64,000 bases of DNA from Chrysaora quinquecirrha (taxonomy: Eukaryota; Cnidaria; Scyphozoa; Semaeostomeae; Pelagiidae). A program made the position numbers and the translations under genes. A model generated the notes under the pieces. The model made no database searches and was not told where the DNA came from. It saw nothing but the letters and a program-made list of their open reading frames with translations. Each line of letters starts with the position of its first letter. Positions within the stretch are counted from its first letter, which is position 1. Where the stretch lies: positions 114,401-178,400 of the forward strand of contig JACTAT010000244.1 in NCBI GenBank assembly GCA_014526335.1, given 5' to 3'. This document shows positions 12,230-25,680 of this stretch, piece after piece.

Positions 12230-15200
12230 CCTGATCTGCTTCTAAAGGGTATATAAAGGGTTTCTCTATCAAAATAGGTCGATTTTGGGCGAAAAAATTT
12301 CCTCAAAAAATCGCCAAAAAGGCAAGCCTATAGCCTTGTCAAATGCCCAAAAATCGGCCAAAATCAGGGGTTTTGAAAACTCCCTTTTTTCTTCAGAAAT
12401 AGTTACTAAACCCTACCAGATACCACCTGATCTGCCTCTAAAGGGTATATAAAGGGTTTTCTATCAAAATAGGTCGATTTTGGGAGAAAAATTTTCCTCG
12501 AAAAATCGCCAAAAGGCAAGCCTATAGCCTTGCCAAATTCCCAAAATCGGCTAAAATCAGGGTTTTGAATACTCCTTTTTCTTTAGAAATAGTTAGTAAA
12601 CCCTACCAGATACCCCTGATCTGCCTCTTAAGAGTATATAAAGGGCTTTTCTATCAAAATAAGTCGATTTTGGAGAAAAATTTCCCAAAAATCACCAAAA
12701 GGCAAGCCTATAGCCTTGCCAAATTCCCAAAAATCGGCTAAAATCAAGGGTCTTGAAAACTCCTTTTTCTTCAGAAATAGTTACTAGACCCTACAAGATA
12801 CCCCTGATCTGCCTCTAAAGGGTATATAAAGGGTTTCGTATCAAAATAGGTCGATTTTGGGAGAAAATATTTCCCCAAAGAATGGACAAAAGGCAAACCT
12901 ATAGCCTTGCCAAATTCCCAAAATCGGCTAAAATCAGGGTTTTGAAAACTCCTTTTTCTTCAGAAATAGTTACTAAACCTTACCAGATACCACCTGATCT
13001 GCCTCTAAAGGGTATATAAAGGGTTTTTCTATCAAAATAGGTCGATTTTGGGAGAAAAAATTTTCCTCGAAAAATCGCCAAAAAGGCAAGCCTATAGCCT
13101 TGCCAAATTCCCAAGAATCGGCTAAAATCAAGGGTCTTGAAAACTCCCTTTTTTCTTCAGAAATAGTTCCTAAACCCTACAAGATACCCCCTTATCGGCC
13201 TCTAGAGAGTATATTAAGGGTTTTTCTATCAAAATAGGTCCATTTTGGGAGAAAAAATTTCCCCGAAAAATCGCCAAAAAGGCAAGCCTATAACCTTGCC
13301 AAATTCCCAAAAATCGGCCAAAATCAGGGGTTTTGAAAACTCCCTTTTTTCTTCAGAAATAGTTACTAAACCCTACCAGATACCACCTGATCTGCCTCTA
13401 AAGGGTATATAAAGGGTTTTTCTATCAAAATAGGTCGATTTTGGGAGAAAAAATTTTCCTCGAAAAATCGCCAAAAAGGCAAGCCTATAGCCTTGCCAAA
13501 TTCCCAAAAATCGGCTAAAATCAGGGGTTTTGAATACTCCCTTTTTTCTTTAGAAATAGTTAGTAAACCCTACCAGATACCCCCCTGATCTGCCTCTTAA
13601 GAGTATATAAAGGGCTTTTCTATCAAAATAAGTCGATTTTGGGAAAAAAAATTTCCCCAAAAAATCGCCAAAAAGGCAAGCCTATAGCCTTGCCAAATTC
13701 CCAAAAATCGGCTAAAATCAGGGGTTTTGAATACTCCCTTTTTTCTTTAGAAATAGTTAGTAAACCCTACCAGATACCCCTGATCTGCCTCTTAAGAGTA
13801 TATAAAGGGTTTTTCTATCAAAATAAGTCGATTTTGGGAGAAAAATTTCCCAAAAAATCACCAAAAGGCAAGCCTATAGCCTTGTCAAATGCCCAAAAAT
13901 CGGCCAAAATCAGGGGTTTTGAAAACTCCCTTTTTTCTTCAGAAATAGTTACTAAACCCTACCAGATACCACCTGATCTGCCTCTAAAGGGTATATAAAG
14001 GGTTTTCTATCAAAATAGGTCGATTTTGGGAGAAAAATTTTCCTCGAAAAATCGCCAAAAGGCAAGCCTATAGCCTTGCCAAATTCCCAAAATCGGCTAA
14101 AATCAGGGGTTTTGAATACTCCTTTTTCTTTAGAAATAGTTAGTAAACCCTACCAGATACCCCTGATCTGCCTCTTAAGAGTATATAAAGGGCTTTTCTA
14201 TCAAAATAAGTCGATTTTGGAGAAAAATTTCCCCAAAAATCACCAAAAGGCAAGCCTATAGCCTTGCCAAATTCCCAAAATCGGCTAAAATCAAGGGTCT
14301 TGAAAACTCCCTTTTTCTTCAGAAATAGTTACTAGACCCTACCAGATACCCCTGATCTGCCTCTAAAGGGTATATAAAGGGTTTCGTATCAAAATAGGTC
14401 GATTTTGGGAGAAAATATTTCCCCCAAAGAATGGACAAAAAGGCAAACCTATAGCCTTGCCAAATTCCCAAAAATCGGCTAAAATCAGGGGTTTTGAATA
14501 CTCCCTTTTTTCTTCAGAAAAAGTGACTAAACCCTAACAGATACCCCCCTGATCTGCCTCTAAAGATTATATAAAGGGTTTTTCTATCAAAATAGGTCGA
14601 TTTTGGGAGAAAAAATTTCCCCGAAAAAATCGTCAAGAAGGCAAGCCTATAGCCTGGCAAAATGCCCAAGAATCAGCCAAAATCAGTGGTTTTGAAGACT
14701 CCCTTTTTCTTCAGAAATAGTTACTCTATCCTACTAGATACCCCCTGACCTTCCTCTCGAGGTTATATAAAAGGTCTTTCTATCAAAATAGGTCGATTTT
14801 GGGAGAAAAATTTTCCCCAAAAAATCGCCAAAAAGGCAAGCCTTGCCAAATGCCCAAGAATTGTGCAATACCAGGGGTTTGGAAAACTCCCTTTTATCGT
14901 CATAAATAGTTACTAAATCCTTCAATATACCCCCTGATCTGCATCTAGATGGTAAATAAAGGGTTTTCGATGAAAATAGGTCGATTTTGGGACAAAAATT
15001 TTCCCCAAAAAATCGCCAAAATGGCAAGCCTATAGCTTTGCCAAATGCCCAAAAATCGGCCAAAATCAGGGGTTTTGAAAACTCCTTTTTTCTTCAGAAA
15101 TAGTTACTATATCCTACCAGATACCCCCTTATCGGCCTCTAGAGAGAATATTAAGGGTTTTTGTGTCAAAATAGGACGATTTTGGGAGAACACATTTCCC

Positions 15201-18200
15201 CAAAAAATGGCCAAAAAGGCAAGCCTATAGCCTTGCCAAATTCCCAAAAATCGGCTAAAATCAGTGGTTTTGAAGACTCCTTTTTTCTTCAGAAATAGTT
15301 ACTCTATCCTACTAGATACCCCCTGACCTTTCTCTCGAGGTTATATGAAAGGTCTTTCTATCAAAATAGGTCGATTTTGGGAGAAAAATTTCCCCCCAAA
15401 AATCGCCAAAAAGGCAAGACTATAGCCTTGCCAAATGCCCAAAAGTCGGCCAAAATCAGGGGTTTTGAAAACTCCCTTTTTTCTTCAGAAATAGTTACTA
15501 AAACCTACCAGATACCCCCTGATCTGCCTCTAAAGGGTATATAAAGGGTTTCTCTATCAAAATAGGTCGATTTTGGGCGAAAAATTTTCCCAAAAATCGC
15601 CAAAAAGGCAAGCCTATAGCCTTCCCAAATGCTCAAAATCGTCCAAAATCAGGGGTCTCTAAAACTCCCTTTTTTCTTCAGAAATAGTTACTAAATCCTA
15701 CAAGATACCCACTAATCAGCCTCTAAAGATTATATAAAGGGTTTTCTATCAAAATAGGTCGATTTTGGGAGAAAAAATTTCCCCGAAAAAATCGTCAAGA
15801 AGGCAAGCCTATAGCCTGGCAAAATGCCCAAGAATCAGCCAAAATCAGTGGTTTTGAAGACTCCCTTTTTCTTCAGAAATAGTTAGTCTATCCTACTAGA
15901 TACCCCGTGACCTTCCTCTCGAGGTTATATAAAAGGTCTTTCTATCAAAATAGGTCGATTTTGGGAGAAAAATTTTCCCCAAAAAGTCGCCAAAAAGGCA
16001 AGCCTTGCCAAATGCCCAAGAATTGTGCAATACCAGGGGTTTGGAAAACTCCCTTTTATCGTCATAAATAGTTACTAAATCCTTCAATATACCCCCTGAT
16101 CTGCATCTAGATGGTAAATAAAGGGTTTTCGATGAAAATAGGTCGATTTTGGGACAAAATTTTCCCCAAAAATCGCCAAAATGGCAAACCTATAGCTTTG
16201 CCAAATTCCCAAAAATCGGCTAAAATCAGGGTTTTGAATACTCCCTTTTTTCTTTAGAAATAGTTAGTAAACCCTACCAGATACCCCCTGATCTGCCTCT
16301 TAAGAGTATATAAAGGGCTTTTCTATCAAAATAAGTCGATTTTTGGAGAAAAATTTCCCCAAAAATCACCAAAAGGCAAGCCTATAGCCTTGCCAAATTC
16401 CCAAAAATCGGCTAAAATCAAGGGTCTTGAAAACTCCCTTTTTTCTTCAGAAATAGTTACTAGACCCTACCAGATACCCCCTGATCTGCCTCTAAAGGGT
16501 ATATAAAGGGTTTCGTATCAAATAGGTCGATTTTGGGAGAAAATATTTCCCCCAAAGAATGGACAAAAAGGCAAACCTATAGCCTTGCCAAATTCCCAAA
16601 AATCGGCTAAAATCAGGGTTTTGAATACTCCTTTTTCTTCAGAAAAAGTGACTAAACCCTAACAGATACCCCCCTGATCTGCTTCTAAAGGGTATATAAA
16701 GGGTTTCTCTATCAAAATAGGTCGATTTTGGGCGAAAAAATTTCCTCAAAAAATCGCCAAAAAGGCAAGCCTATAGCCTTGTCAAATGCCCAAAAATCGG
16801 CCAAAATCAGGGGTTTTGAAAACTCCCTTTTTTCTTCAGAAATAGTTACTAAACCCTACCAGATACCACCTGATCTGCCTCTAAAGGGTATATAAAGGGT
16901 TTTTCTATCAAAATAGGTCGATTTTGGGAGAAAAATTTTCCTCGAAAAATCGCCAAAAGGCAAGCCTATAGCCTTGCCAAATTCCCAAAATCGGCTAAAA
17001 TCAGGGTTTTGAATACTCCTTTTTCTTTAGAAATAGTTAGTAAACCCTACCAGATACCCCTGATCTGCCTCTTAAGAGTATATAAAGGGCTTTTCTATCA
17101 AAATAAGTCGATTTTGGAGAAAAATTTCCCAAAAATCACCAAAAGGCAAGCCTATAGCCTTGCCAAATTCCCAAAAATCGGCTAAAATCAAGGGTCTTGA
17201 AAACTCCCTTTTTTCTTCAGAAATAGTTACTAGACCCTACAAGATACCCCCTGATCTGCCTCTAAAGGGTATATAAAGGGTTTCGTATCAAAATAGGTCG
17301 ATTTTGGGAGAAAATATTTCCCCCAAAGAATGGACAAAAAGGCAAACCTATAGCCTTGCCAAATTCCCAAAAATCGGCTAAAATCAGGGGTTTTGAAAAC
17401 TCCCTTTTTTCTTCAGAAATAGTTACTAAACCTTACCAGATACCACCTGATCTGCCTCTAAAGGGTATATAAAGGGTTTTTCTATCAAAATAGGTCGATT
17501 TTGGGAGAAAAAATTTTCCTCGAAAAATCGCCAAAAAGGCAAGCCTATAGCCTTGCCAAATTCCCAAGAATCGGCTAAAATCAAGGGTCTTGAAAACTCC
17601 CTTTTTTCTTCAGAAATAGTTCCTAAACCCTACAAGATACCCCCTTATCGGCCTCTAGAGAGTATATTAAGGGTTTTTCTATCAAAATAGGTCCATTTTG
17701 GGAGAAAAAATTTCCCCGAAAAATCGCCAAAAAGGCAAGCCTATAACCTTGCCAAATTCCCAAAAATCGGCCAAAATCAGGGGTTTTGAAAACTCCCTTT
17801 TTTCTTCAGAAATAGTTACTAAACCCTACCAGATACCACCTGATCTGCCTCTAAAGGGTATATAAAGGGTTTTCTATCAAAATAGGTCGATTTTGGGAGA
17901 AAAATTTTCCTCGAAAAATCGCCAAAAGGCAAGCCTATAGCCTTGCCAAATTCCCAAAAATCGGCTAAAATCAGGGGTTTTGAATACTCCCTTTTTTCTT
18001 TAGAAATAGTTAGTAAACCCTACCAGATACCCCCCTGATCTGCCTCTTAAGAGTATATAAAGGGCTTTTCTATCAAAATAAGTCGATTTTGGGAAAAAAA
18101 ATTTCCCCAAAAAATCGCCAAAAAGGCAAGCCTATAGCCTTGCCAAATTCCCAAAAATCGGCTAAAATCAGGGGTTTTGAATACTCCCTTTTTTCTTTAG

Positions 18201-21200
18201 AAATAGTTAGTAAACCCTACCAGATACCCCCTGATCTGCCTCTTAAGAGTATATAAAGGGTTTTTCTATCAAAATAAGTCGATTTTGGGAGAAAAAATTT
18301 CCCAAAAAAATCACCAAAAAGGCAAGCCTATAGCCTTGTCAAATGCCCAAAAATCGGCCAAAATCAGGGGTTTTGAAAACTCCCTTTTTTCTTCAGAAAT
18401 AGTTACTAAACCCTACCAGATACCACCTGATCTGCCTCTAAAGGGTATATAAAGGGTTTTTCTATCAAAATAGGTCGATTTTGGGAGAAAAAATTTTCCT
18501 CGAAAAATCGCCAAAAAGGCAAGCCTATAGCCTTGCCAAATTCCCAAAAATCGGCTAAAATCAGGGGTTTTGAATACTCCCTTTTTTCTTTAGAAATAGT
18601 TAGTAAACCCTACCAGATACCCCCTGATCTGCCTCTTAAGAGTATATAAAGGGCTTTTCTATCAAAATAAGTCGATTTTTGGAGAAAAAATTTCCCCAAA
18701 AAATCACCAAAAAGGCAAGCCTATAGCCTTGCCAAATTCCCAAAAATCGGCTAAAATCAAGGGTCTTGAAAACTCCCTTTTTTCTTCAGAAATAGTTACT
18801 AGACCCTACCAGATACCCCCTGATCTGCCTCTAAAGGGTATATAAAGGGTTTCGTATCAAAATAGGTCGATTTTGGGAGAAAATATTTCCCCCAAAGAAT
18901 GGACAAAAAGGCAAACCTATAGCCTTGCCAAATTCCCAAAAATCGGCTAAAATCAGGGGTTTTGAATACTCCCTTTTTTCTTCAGAAAAAGTGACTAAAC
19001 CCTAACAGATACCCCCCTGATCTGCCTCTAAAGATTATATAAAGGGTTTTTCTATCAAAATAGGTCGATTTTGGGAGAAAAAATTTCCCCGAAAAAATCG
19101 TCAAGAAGGCAAGCCTATAGCCTGGCAAAATGCCCAAGAATCAGCCAAAATCAGTGGTTTTGAAGACTCCCTTTTTCTTCAGAAATAGTTACTCTATCCT
19201 ACTAGATACCCCCTGACCTTCCTCTCGAGGTTATATAAAAGGTCTTTCTATCAAAATAGGTCGATTTTGGGAGAAAAATTTTCCCCAAAAAATCGCCAAA
19301 AAGGCAAGCCTTGCCAAATGCCCAAGAATTGTGCAATACCAGGGGTTTGGAAAACTCCCTTTTATCGTCATAAATAGTTACTAAATCCTTCAATATACCC
19401 CCTGATCTGCATCTAGATGGTAAATAAAGGGTTTTCGATGAAAATAGGTCGATTTTGGGACAAAAATTTTCCCCAAAAAATCGCCAAAATGGCAAGCCTA
19501 TAGCTTTGCCAAATGCCCAAAAATCGGCCAAAATCAGGGGTTTTGAAAACTCCTTTTTTCTTCAGAAATAGTTACTATATCCTACCAGATACCCCCTTAT
19601 CGGCCTCTAGAGAGAATATTAAGGGTTTTTGTGTCAAAATAGGACGATTTTGGGAGAACACATTTCCCCAAAAAATGGCCAAAAAGGCAAGCCTATAGCC
19701 TTGCCAAATTCCCAAAAATCGGCTAAAATCAGTGGTTTTGAAGACTCCTTTTTTCTTCAGAAATAGTTACTCTATCCTACTAGATACCCCCTGACCTTTC
19801 TCTCGAGGTTATATGAAAGGTCTTTCTATCAAAATAGGTCGATTTTGGGAGAAAAATTTCCCCCCAAAAATCGCCAAAAAGGCAAGACTATAGCCTTGCC
19901 AAATGCCCAAAAGTCGGCCAAAATCAGGGGTTTTGAAAACTCCCTTTTTTCTTCAGAAATAGTTACTAAAACCTACCAGATACCCCCTGATCTGCCTCTA
20001 AAGGGTATATAAAGGGTTTCTCTATCAAAATAGGTCGATTTTGGGCGAAAAAATTTTCCCCAAAAATCGCCAAAAAGGCAAGCCTATAGCCTTCCCAAAT
20101 GCTCAAAATCGTCCAAAATCAGGGGTCTCTAAAACTCCCTTTTTTCTTCAGAAATAGTTACTAAATCCTACAAGATACCCACTAATCAGCCTCTAAAGAT
20201 TATATAAAGGGTTTTTCTATCAAAATAGGTCGATTTTGGGAGAAAAAATTTCCCCGAAAAAATCGTCAAGAAGGCAAGCCTATAGCCTGGCAAAATGCCC
20301 AAGAATCAGCCAAAATCAGTGGTTTTGAAGACTCCCTTTTTCTTCAGAAATAGTTAGTCTATCCTACTAGATACCCCGTGACCTTCCTCTCGAGGTTATA
20401 TAAAAGGTCTTTCTATCAAAATAGGTCGATTTTGGGAGAAAAATTTTCCCCAAAAAGTCGCCAAAAAGGCAAGCCTTGCCAAATGCCCAAGAATTGTGCA
20501 ATACCAGGGTTTGGAAAACTCCTTTTATCGTCATAAATAGTTACTAAATCCTTCAATATACCCCTGATCTGCATCTAGATGGTAAATAAAGGGTTTTCGA
20601 TGAAAATAGGTCGATTTTGGGACAAAAATTTTCCCCAAAAATCGCCAAAATGGCAAGCCTATAGCTTTGCCAAATTCCCAAAAATCGGCTAAAATCAGGG
20701 GTTTTGAATACTCCCTTTTTTCTTTAGAAATAGTTAGTAAACCCTACCAGATACCCCCTGATCTGCCTCTTAAGAGTATATAAAGGGCTTTTCTATCAAA
20801 ATAAGTCGATTTTTGGAGAAAAAATTTCCCCAAAAAATCACCAAAAAGGCAAGCCTATAGCCTTGCCAAATTCCCAAAAATCGGCTAAAATCAAGGGTCT
20901 TGAAAACTCCCTTTTTTCTTCAGAAATAGTTACTAGACCCTACCAGATACCCCCTGATCTGCCTCTAAAGGGTATATAAAGGGTTTCGTATCAAATAGGT
21001 CGATTTTGGGAGAAAATATTTCCCCCAAAGAATGGACAAAAAGGCAAACCTATAGCCTTGCCAAATTCCCAAAAATCGGCTAAAATCAGGGGTTTTGAAT
21101 ACTCCCTTTTTTCTTCAGAAAAAGTGACTAAACCCTAACAGATACCCCCCTGATCTGCTTCTAAAGGGTATATAAAGGGTTTCTCTATCAAAATAGGTCG

Positions 21201-23100
21201 ATTTTGGGCGAAAAAATTTCCTCAAAAAATCGCCAAAAAGGCAAGCCTATAGCCTTGTCAAATGCCCAAAAATCGGCCAAAATCAGGGGTTTTGAAAACT
21301 CCCTTTTTTCTTCAGAAATAGTTACTAAACCCTACCAGATACCACCTGATCTGCCTCTAAAGGGTATATAAAGGGTTTTTCTATCAAAATAGGTCGATTT
21401 TGGGAGAAAAAATTTTCCTCGAAAAATCGCCAAAAAGGCAAGCCTATAGCCTTGCCAAATTCCCAAAAATCGGCTAAAATCAGGGGTTTTGAATACTCCC
21501 TTTTTTCTTTAGAAATAGTTAGTAAACCCTACCAGATACCCCCTGATCTGCCTCTTAAGAGTATATAAAGGGCTTTTCTATCAAAATAAGTCGATTTTGG
21601 AGAAAAATTTCCCAAAAAATCACCAAAAGGCAAGCCTATAGCCTTGCCAAATTCCCAAAAATCGGCTAAAATCAAGGGTCTTGAAAACTCCCTTTTTTCT
21701 TCAGAAATAGTTACTAGACCCTACCAGATACCCCTGATCTGCCTCTAAAGGGTATATAAAGGGTTTCGTATAAAATAGGTCGATTTTGGGAGAAAATATT
21801 TCCCCCAAAGAATGGACAAAAAGGCAAACCTATAGCCTTGCCAAATTCCCAAAAATCGGCTAAAATCAGGGGTTTTGAATACTCCCTTTTTTCTTCAGAA
21901 AAAGTGACTAAACCCAAACAGATACCCCCCTGATCTGCTTCTAAAGGGTATATAAAGGGTTTCTCTATCAAAATAGGTCGATTTTGGGAGAAAAAATTTT
22001 CCCCCAAAAATCGCCAAAAAGGCAAGCCTATAGCCTTGCCAAATTCCCAAAAATCGGCTAAAATCAAGGGTCTTGAAAACTCCCTATTTTTTCAGAAATA
22101 GTTACTAAATCCTACAAGATACCCACTAATCAGCCTCTAAAGATTATATAAAGGGTTTTTCTATCAAAATAGGTCGATTTTGGGAGAAAAAATTTCCCCG
22201 AAAAAATCGTCAAGAAGGCAAGCCTATAGCCTGGCAAAATGCCCAAGAATCAGCCAAAATCAGTGGTTTTGAAGACTCCCTTTTTCTTCAGAAATAGTTA
22301 GTCTATCCTACTAGATACCCCGTGACCTTCCTCTCGAGGTTATATAAAAGGTCTTTCTATCAAAATAGGTCGATTTTGGGAGAAAAATTTTCCCCAAAAA
22401 GTCGCCAAAAAGGCAAGCCTTGCCAAATGCCCAAGAATTGTGCAATACCAGGGGTTTGGAAAACTCCCTTTTATCGTCATAAATAGTTACTAAATCCTTC
22501 AATATACCCCCTGATCTGCATCTAGATGGTAAATAAAGGGTTTTCGATGAAAATAGGTCGATTTTGGGACAAAAATTTTCCCCAAAAAATCGCCAAAATG
22601 GCAAGCCTATAGCTTTGCCAAATTCCCAAAAATCGGCTAAAATCAGGGGTTTTGAATACTCCCTTTTTTCTTTAGAAATAGTTAGTAAACCCTACCAGAT
22701 ACCCCCTGATCTGCCTCTTAAGAGTATATAAAGGGCTTTTCTATCAAAATAAGTCGATTTTTGGAGAAAAAATTTCCCCAAAAAATCACCAAAAAGGCAA
22801 GCCTATAGCCTTGCCAAATTCCCAAAAATCGGCTAAAATCAAGGGTCTTGAAAACTCCCTTTTTTCTTCAGAAATAGTTACTAGACCCTACCAGATACCC
22901 CCTGATCTGCCTCTAAAGGGTATATAAAGGGTTTCGTATCAAATAGGTCGATTTTGGGAGAAAATATTTCCCCCAAAGAATGGACAAAAAGGCAAACCTA
23001 TAGCCTTGCCAAATTCCCAAAAATCGGCTAAAATCAGGGGTTTTGAATACTCCCTTTTTTCTTCAGAAAAAGTGACTAAACCCTAACAGATACCCCCCTG
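12230..23100. repeat. Higher-order satellite blocks of about 4.45 kb
   Basis: The variant CCCCTGATCTGCTTCTAAAG that opens a block is at about 12,231, 16,671, 21,151 and 23,100. The first two intervals are about 4.44 and 4.48 kb; the third is a shorter block. Internal landmarks repeat in step: a 109-codon minus-strand open frame at 14,734 recurs at 19,202, exactly 4,468 bp later, and an adjacent plus-strand frame at 15,045 recurs at 19,513. This is a higher-order repeat built from more than 20 monomers. Confidence 0.8.
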
Positions 23101-25449
23101 ATCTGCTTCTAAAGGGTATATAAAGGGTTTCTCTATCAAAATAGGTCGATTTTGGGCGAAAAAATTTCCTCAAAAAATCGCCAAAAAGGCAAGCCTATAG
23201 CCTTGTCAAATGCCCAAAAATCGGCCAAAATCAGAGGTTTTGAAAACTCCCTTTTTTCTTCAGAAATAGTTACTAAACCCTACCAGATACCACCTGATCT
23301 GCCTCTAAAGGGTATATAAAGGGTTTTTCTATCAAAATAGGTCGATTTTGGGAGAAAAAATTTTCCTCGAAAAATCGCCAAAAGGCAAGCCTATAGCCTT
23401 GCCAAATTCCCAAAAATCGGCTAAAATCAGGGGTTTTGAATACTCCCTTTTTTCTTTAGAAATAGTTAGTAAACCCTACCAGATACCCCCTGATCTGCCT
23501 CTTAAGAGTATATAAAGGGCTTTTCTATCAAAATAAGTCGATTTTTGGAGAAAAAATTTCCCCAAAAATCACCAAAAGGCAAGCCTATAGCCTTGCCAAA
23601 TTCCCAAAAATCGGCTAAAATCAAGGGTCTTGAAAACTCCCTTTTTTCTTCAGAAATAGTTACTAGACCCTACCAGATACCCCCTGATCTGCCTCTAAAG
23701 GGTATATAAAGGGTTTCGTATCAAAATAGGTCGATTTTGGGAGAAAATATTTCCCCCAAAGAATGGACAAAAAGGCAAACCTATAGCCTTGCCAAATTCC
23801 CAAAAATCGGCTAAAATCAGGGGTTTTGAATACTCCCTTTTTTCTTCAGAAAAAGTGACTAAACCCAAACAGATACCCCCCTGATCTGCTTCTAAAGGGT
23901 ATATAAAGGGTTTCTCTATCAAAATAGGTCGATTTTGGGAGAAAAAAATTTCCCCCAAAAATCGCCAAAAAGGCAAGCCTATAGCCTTGCCAAATTCCCA
24001 AAAATCGGCTAAAATCAAGGGTCTTGAAAACTCCCTATTTTTTCAGAAATAGTTACTAAATCCTACAAGATACCCACTAATCAGCCTCTAAAGATTATAT
24101 AAAGGGTTTTTCTATCAAAATAGGTCGATTTTGGGAGAAAAAATTTCCCCGAAAAAATCGTCAAGAAGGCAAGCCTATAGCCTGGCAAAATGCCCAAGAA
24201 TCAGCCAAAATCAGTGGTTTTGAAGACTCCCTTTTTCTTCAGAAATAGTTACTCTATCCTACTAGATACCCCCTGACCTTCCTCTCGAGGTTATATAAAA
24301 GGTCTTTCTATCAAAATAGGTCGATTTTGGGAGAAAAATTTTCCCCAAAAAATCGCCAAAAAGGCAAGCCTTGCCAAATGCCAAAGAATTGTGCAATACC
24401 AGGGGTTTGGAAAACTCCCTTTTATCGTCATAAATAGTTACTAAATCCTTCAATATACCCCCTGATCTGCATCTAGATGGTAAATAAAGGGTTTTCGATG
24501 AAAATAGGTCGATTTTGGGACAAAAATTTTCCCCAAAAAATCGCCAAAATGGCAAGCCTATAGCTTTGCCAAATGCCCAAAAATCGGCCAAAATCAGGGG
24601 TTTTGAAAACTCCCCTTTTTCTTCAGAAATAGTTACTAAACCCTACCAGATACCACCTGATCTGCCTCTGGAGGGTATATAAAGGGTTTTTCTATCAAAA
24701 TAGATCGATTTTGGAAGAAAAACGTTTCCCCAAAAATCGCCAAAAAGGCAAGCCTATAGCCTTGCCAAATGCCAAACAATCGGCCTAAATCAGGGGTTTT
24801 GAAAATCCCTTTGTTCTTCAGAAATAGTTACTCTATCCTACTAGATACCCCCTGACCTTTCTCTCGAGGTTATATGAAAGGTCTTTCTATCAAAATAGGT
24901 CGATTTTGGGAGAAAAATTTCCCCCCAAAAATCGCCAAAAAGGCAAGCCTTGCCAAATGCCCAAGAATTGTGCAAAATCAGGGGTTTGGAAAACTCCCTT
25001 TTATTGTCATAAATAGTTACTAAATCCTTCAATTTACCCCCTGATCTGCATCTAGATGGTAAATAAAGGGCTTTCGATGAAAATAGGTCGATTTTGGGAG
25101 AAAAATTTTCCCCAAAAAATCGCCAAAAAGGTAAGCCTATAGCCTTGCCAAATGCCAAACAATCGGCCTAAATCAGGGGTTTTAAAAGCTCCCTTTTTTC
25201 TTCAGAAATAGTTACTCTAACCTACTAGATACCCCCTGACCTTCCTCTCGAGGTAATATAAATGATCTTTCTATCAAAATAGGTCGATTTTGAGAGGAAA
25301 AATTTTCCCCAAAAAACCGCCAAAAAGGCAAGCCTATAGCCTTGCCAAATTCAAAAAAAAATTGGCTAAGATCAGGGGTTGTGAAAACTCCCTTTTTTAT
25401 TCACAAATAGTTACTAAACCCTACCAGATACCCCCCTGATCTGCATCTA

Positions 25450-25680
25450 CAATCTTGGACAAAATATTTGGGACAAGGCATTTTCTCGAAGGAATAAGGC
25501 CTATTACATTGATTTTCTACTTCCATAACTCCAATTCTCCCCCCTTTTACCCCCAAAACAATGTTGGTAGTAGAGCAAAACAACTTTTGTACGAAACAAC
25601 ATTGTAACGGGGGAGAAGGGGGAATCAATAGATAGTCGCAAAACTATTTAGGCTGTTCCAATATATTTTGTCCAAGATTG
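25450..25680. mobile_element. 231-bp MITE inserted in a satellite monomer (TA duplication)
   Basis: The ends are inverted repeats: CAATCTTGGACAAAATAT at the left and its complement at the right, about 20-24 bp with few mismatches. TA is present at 25,448-25,449 and at 25,681-25,682. Neighbouring monomers contain the uninterrupted site CATCTAGATGG, so the empty site is known and fits a TA target duplication. The inside has no satellite sequence. TA insertion fits a Tc1/mariner-type element mobilised in trans; this assignment is inferred. Confidence 0.85.

Noticed and set aside
25401..25628. A 75-codon minus-strand frame
   Set aside because: It crosses the boundary of the inserted 231-bp MITE and the satellite, so it has no independent origin.
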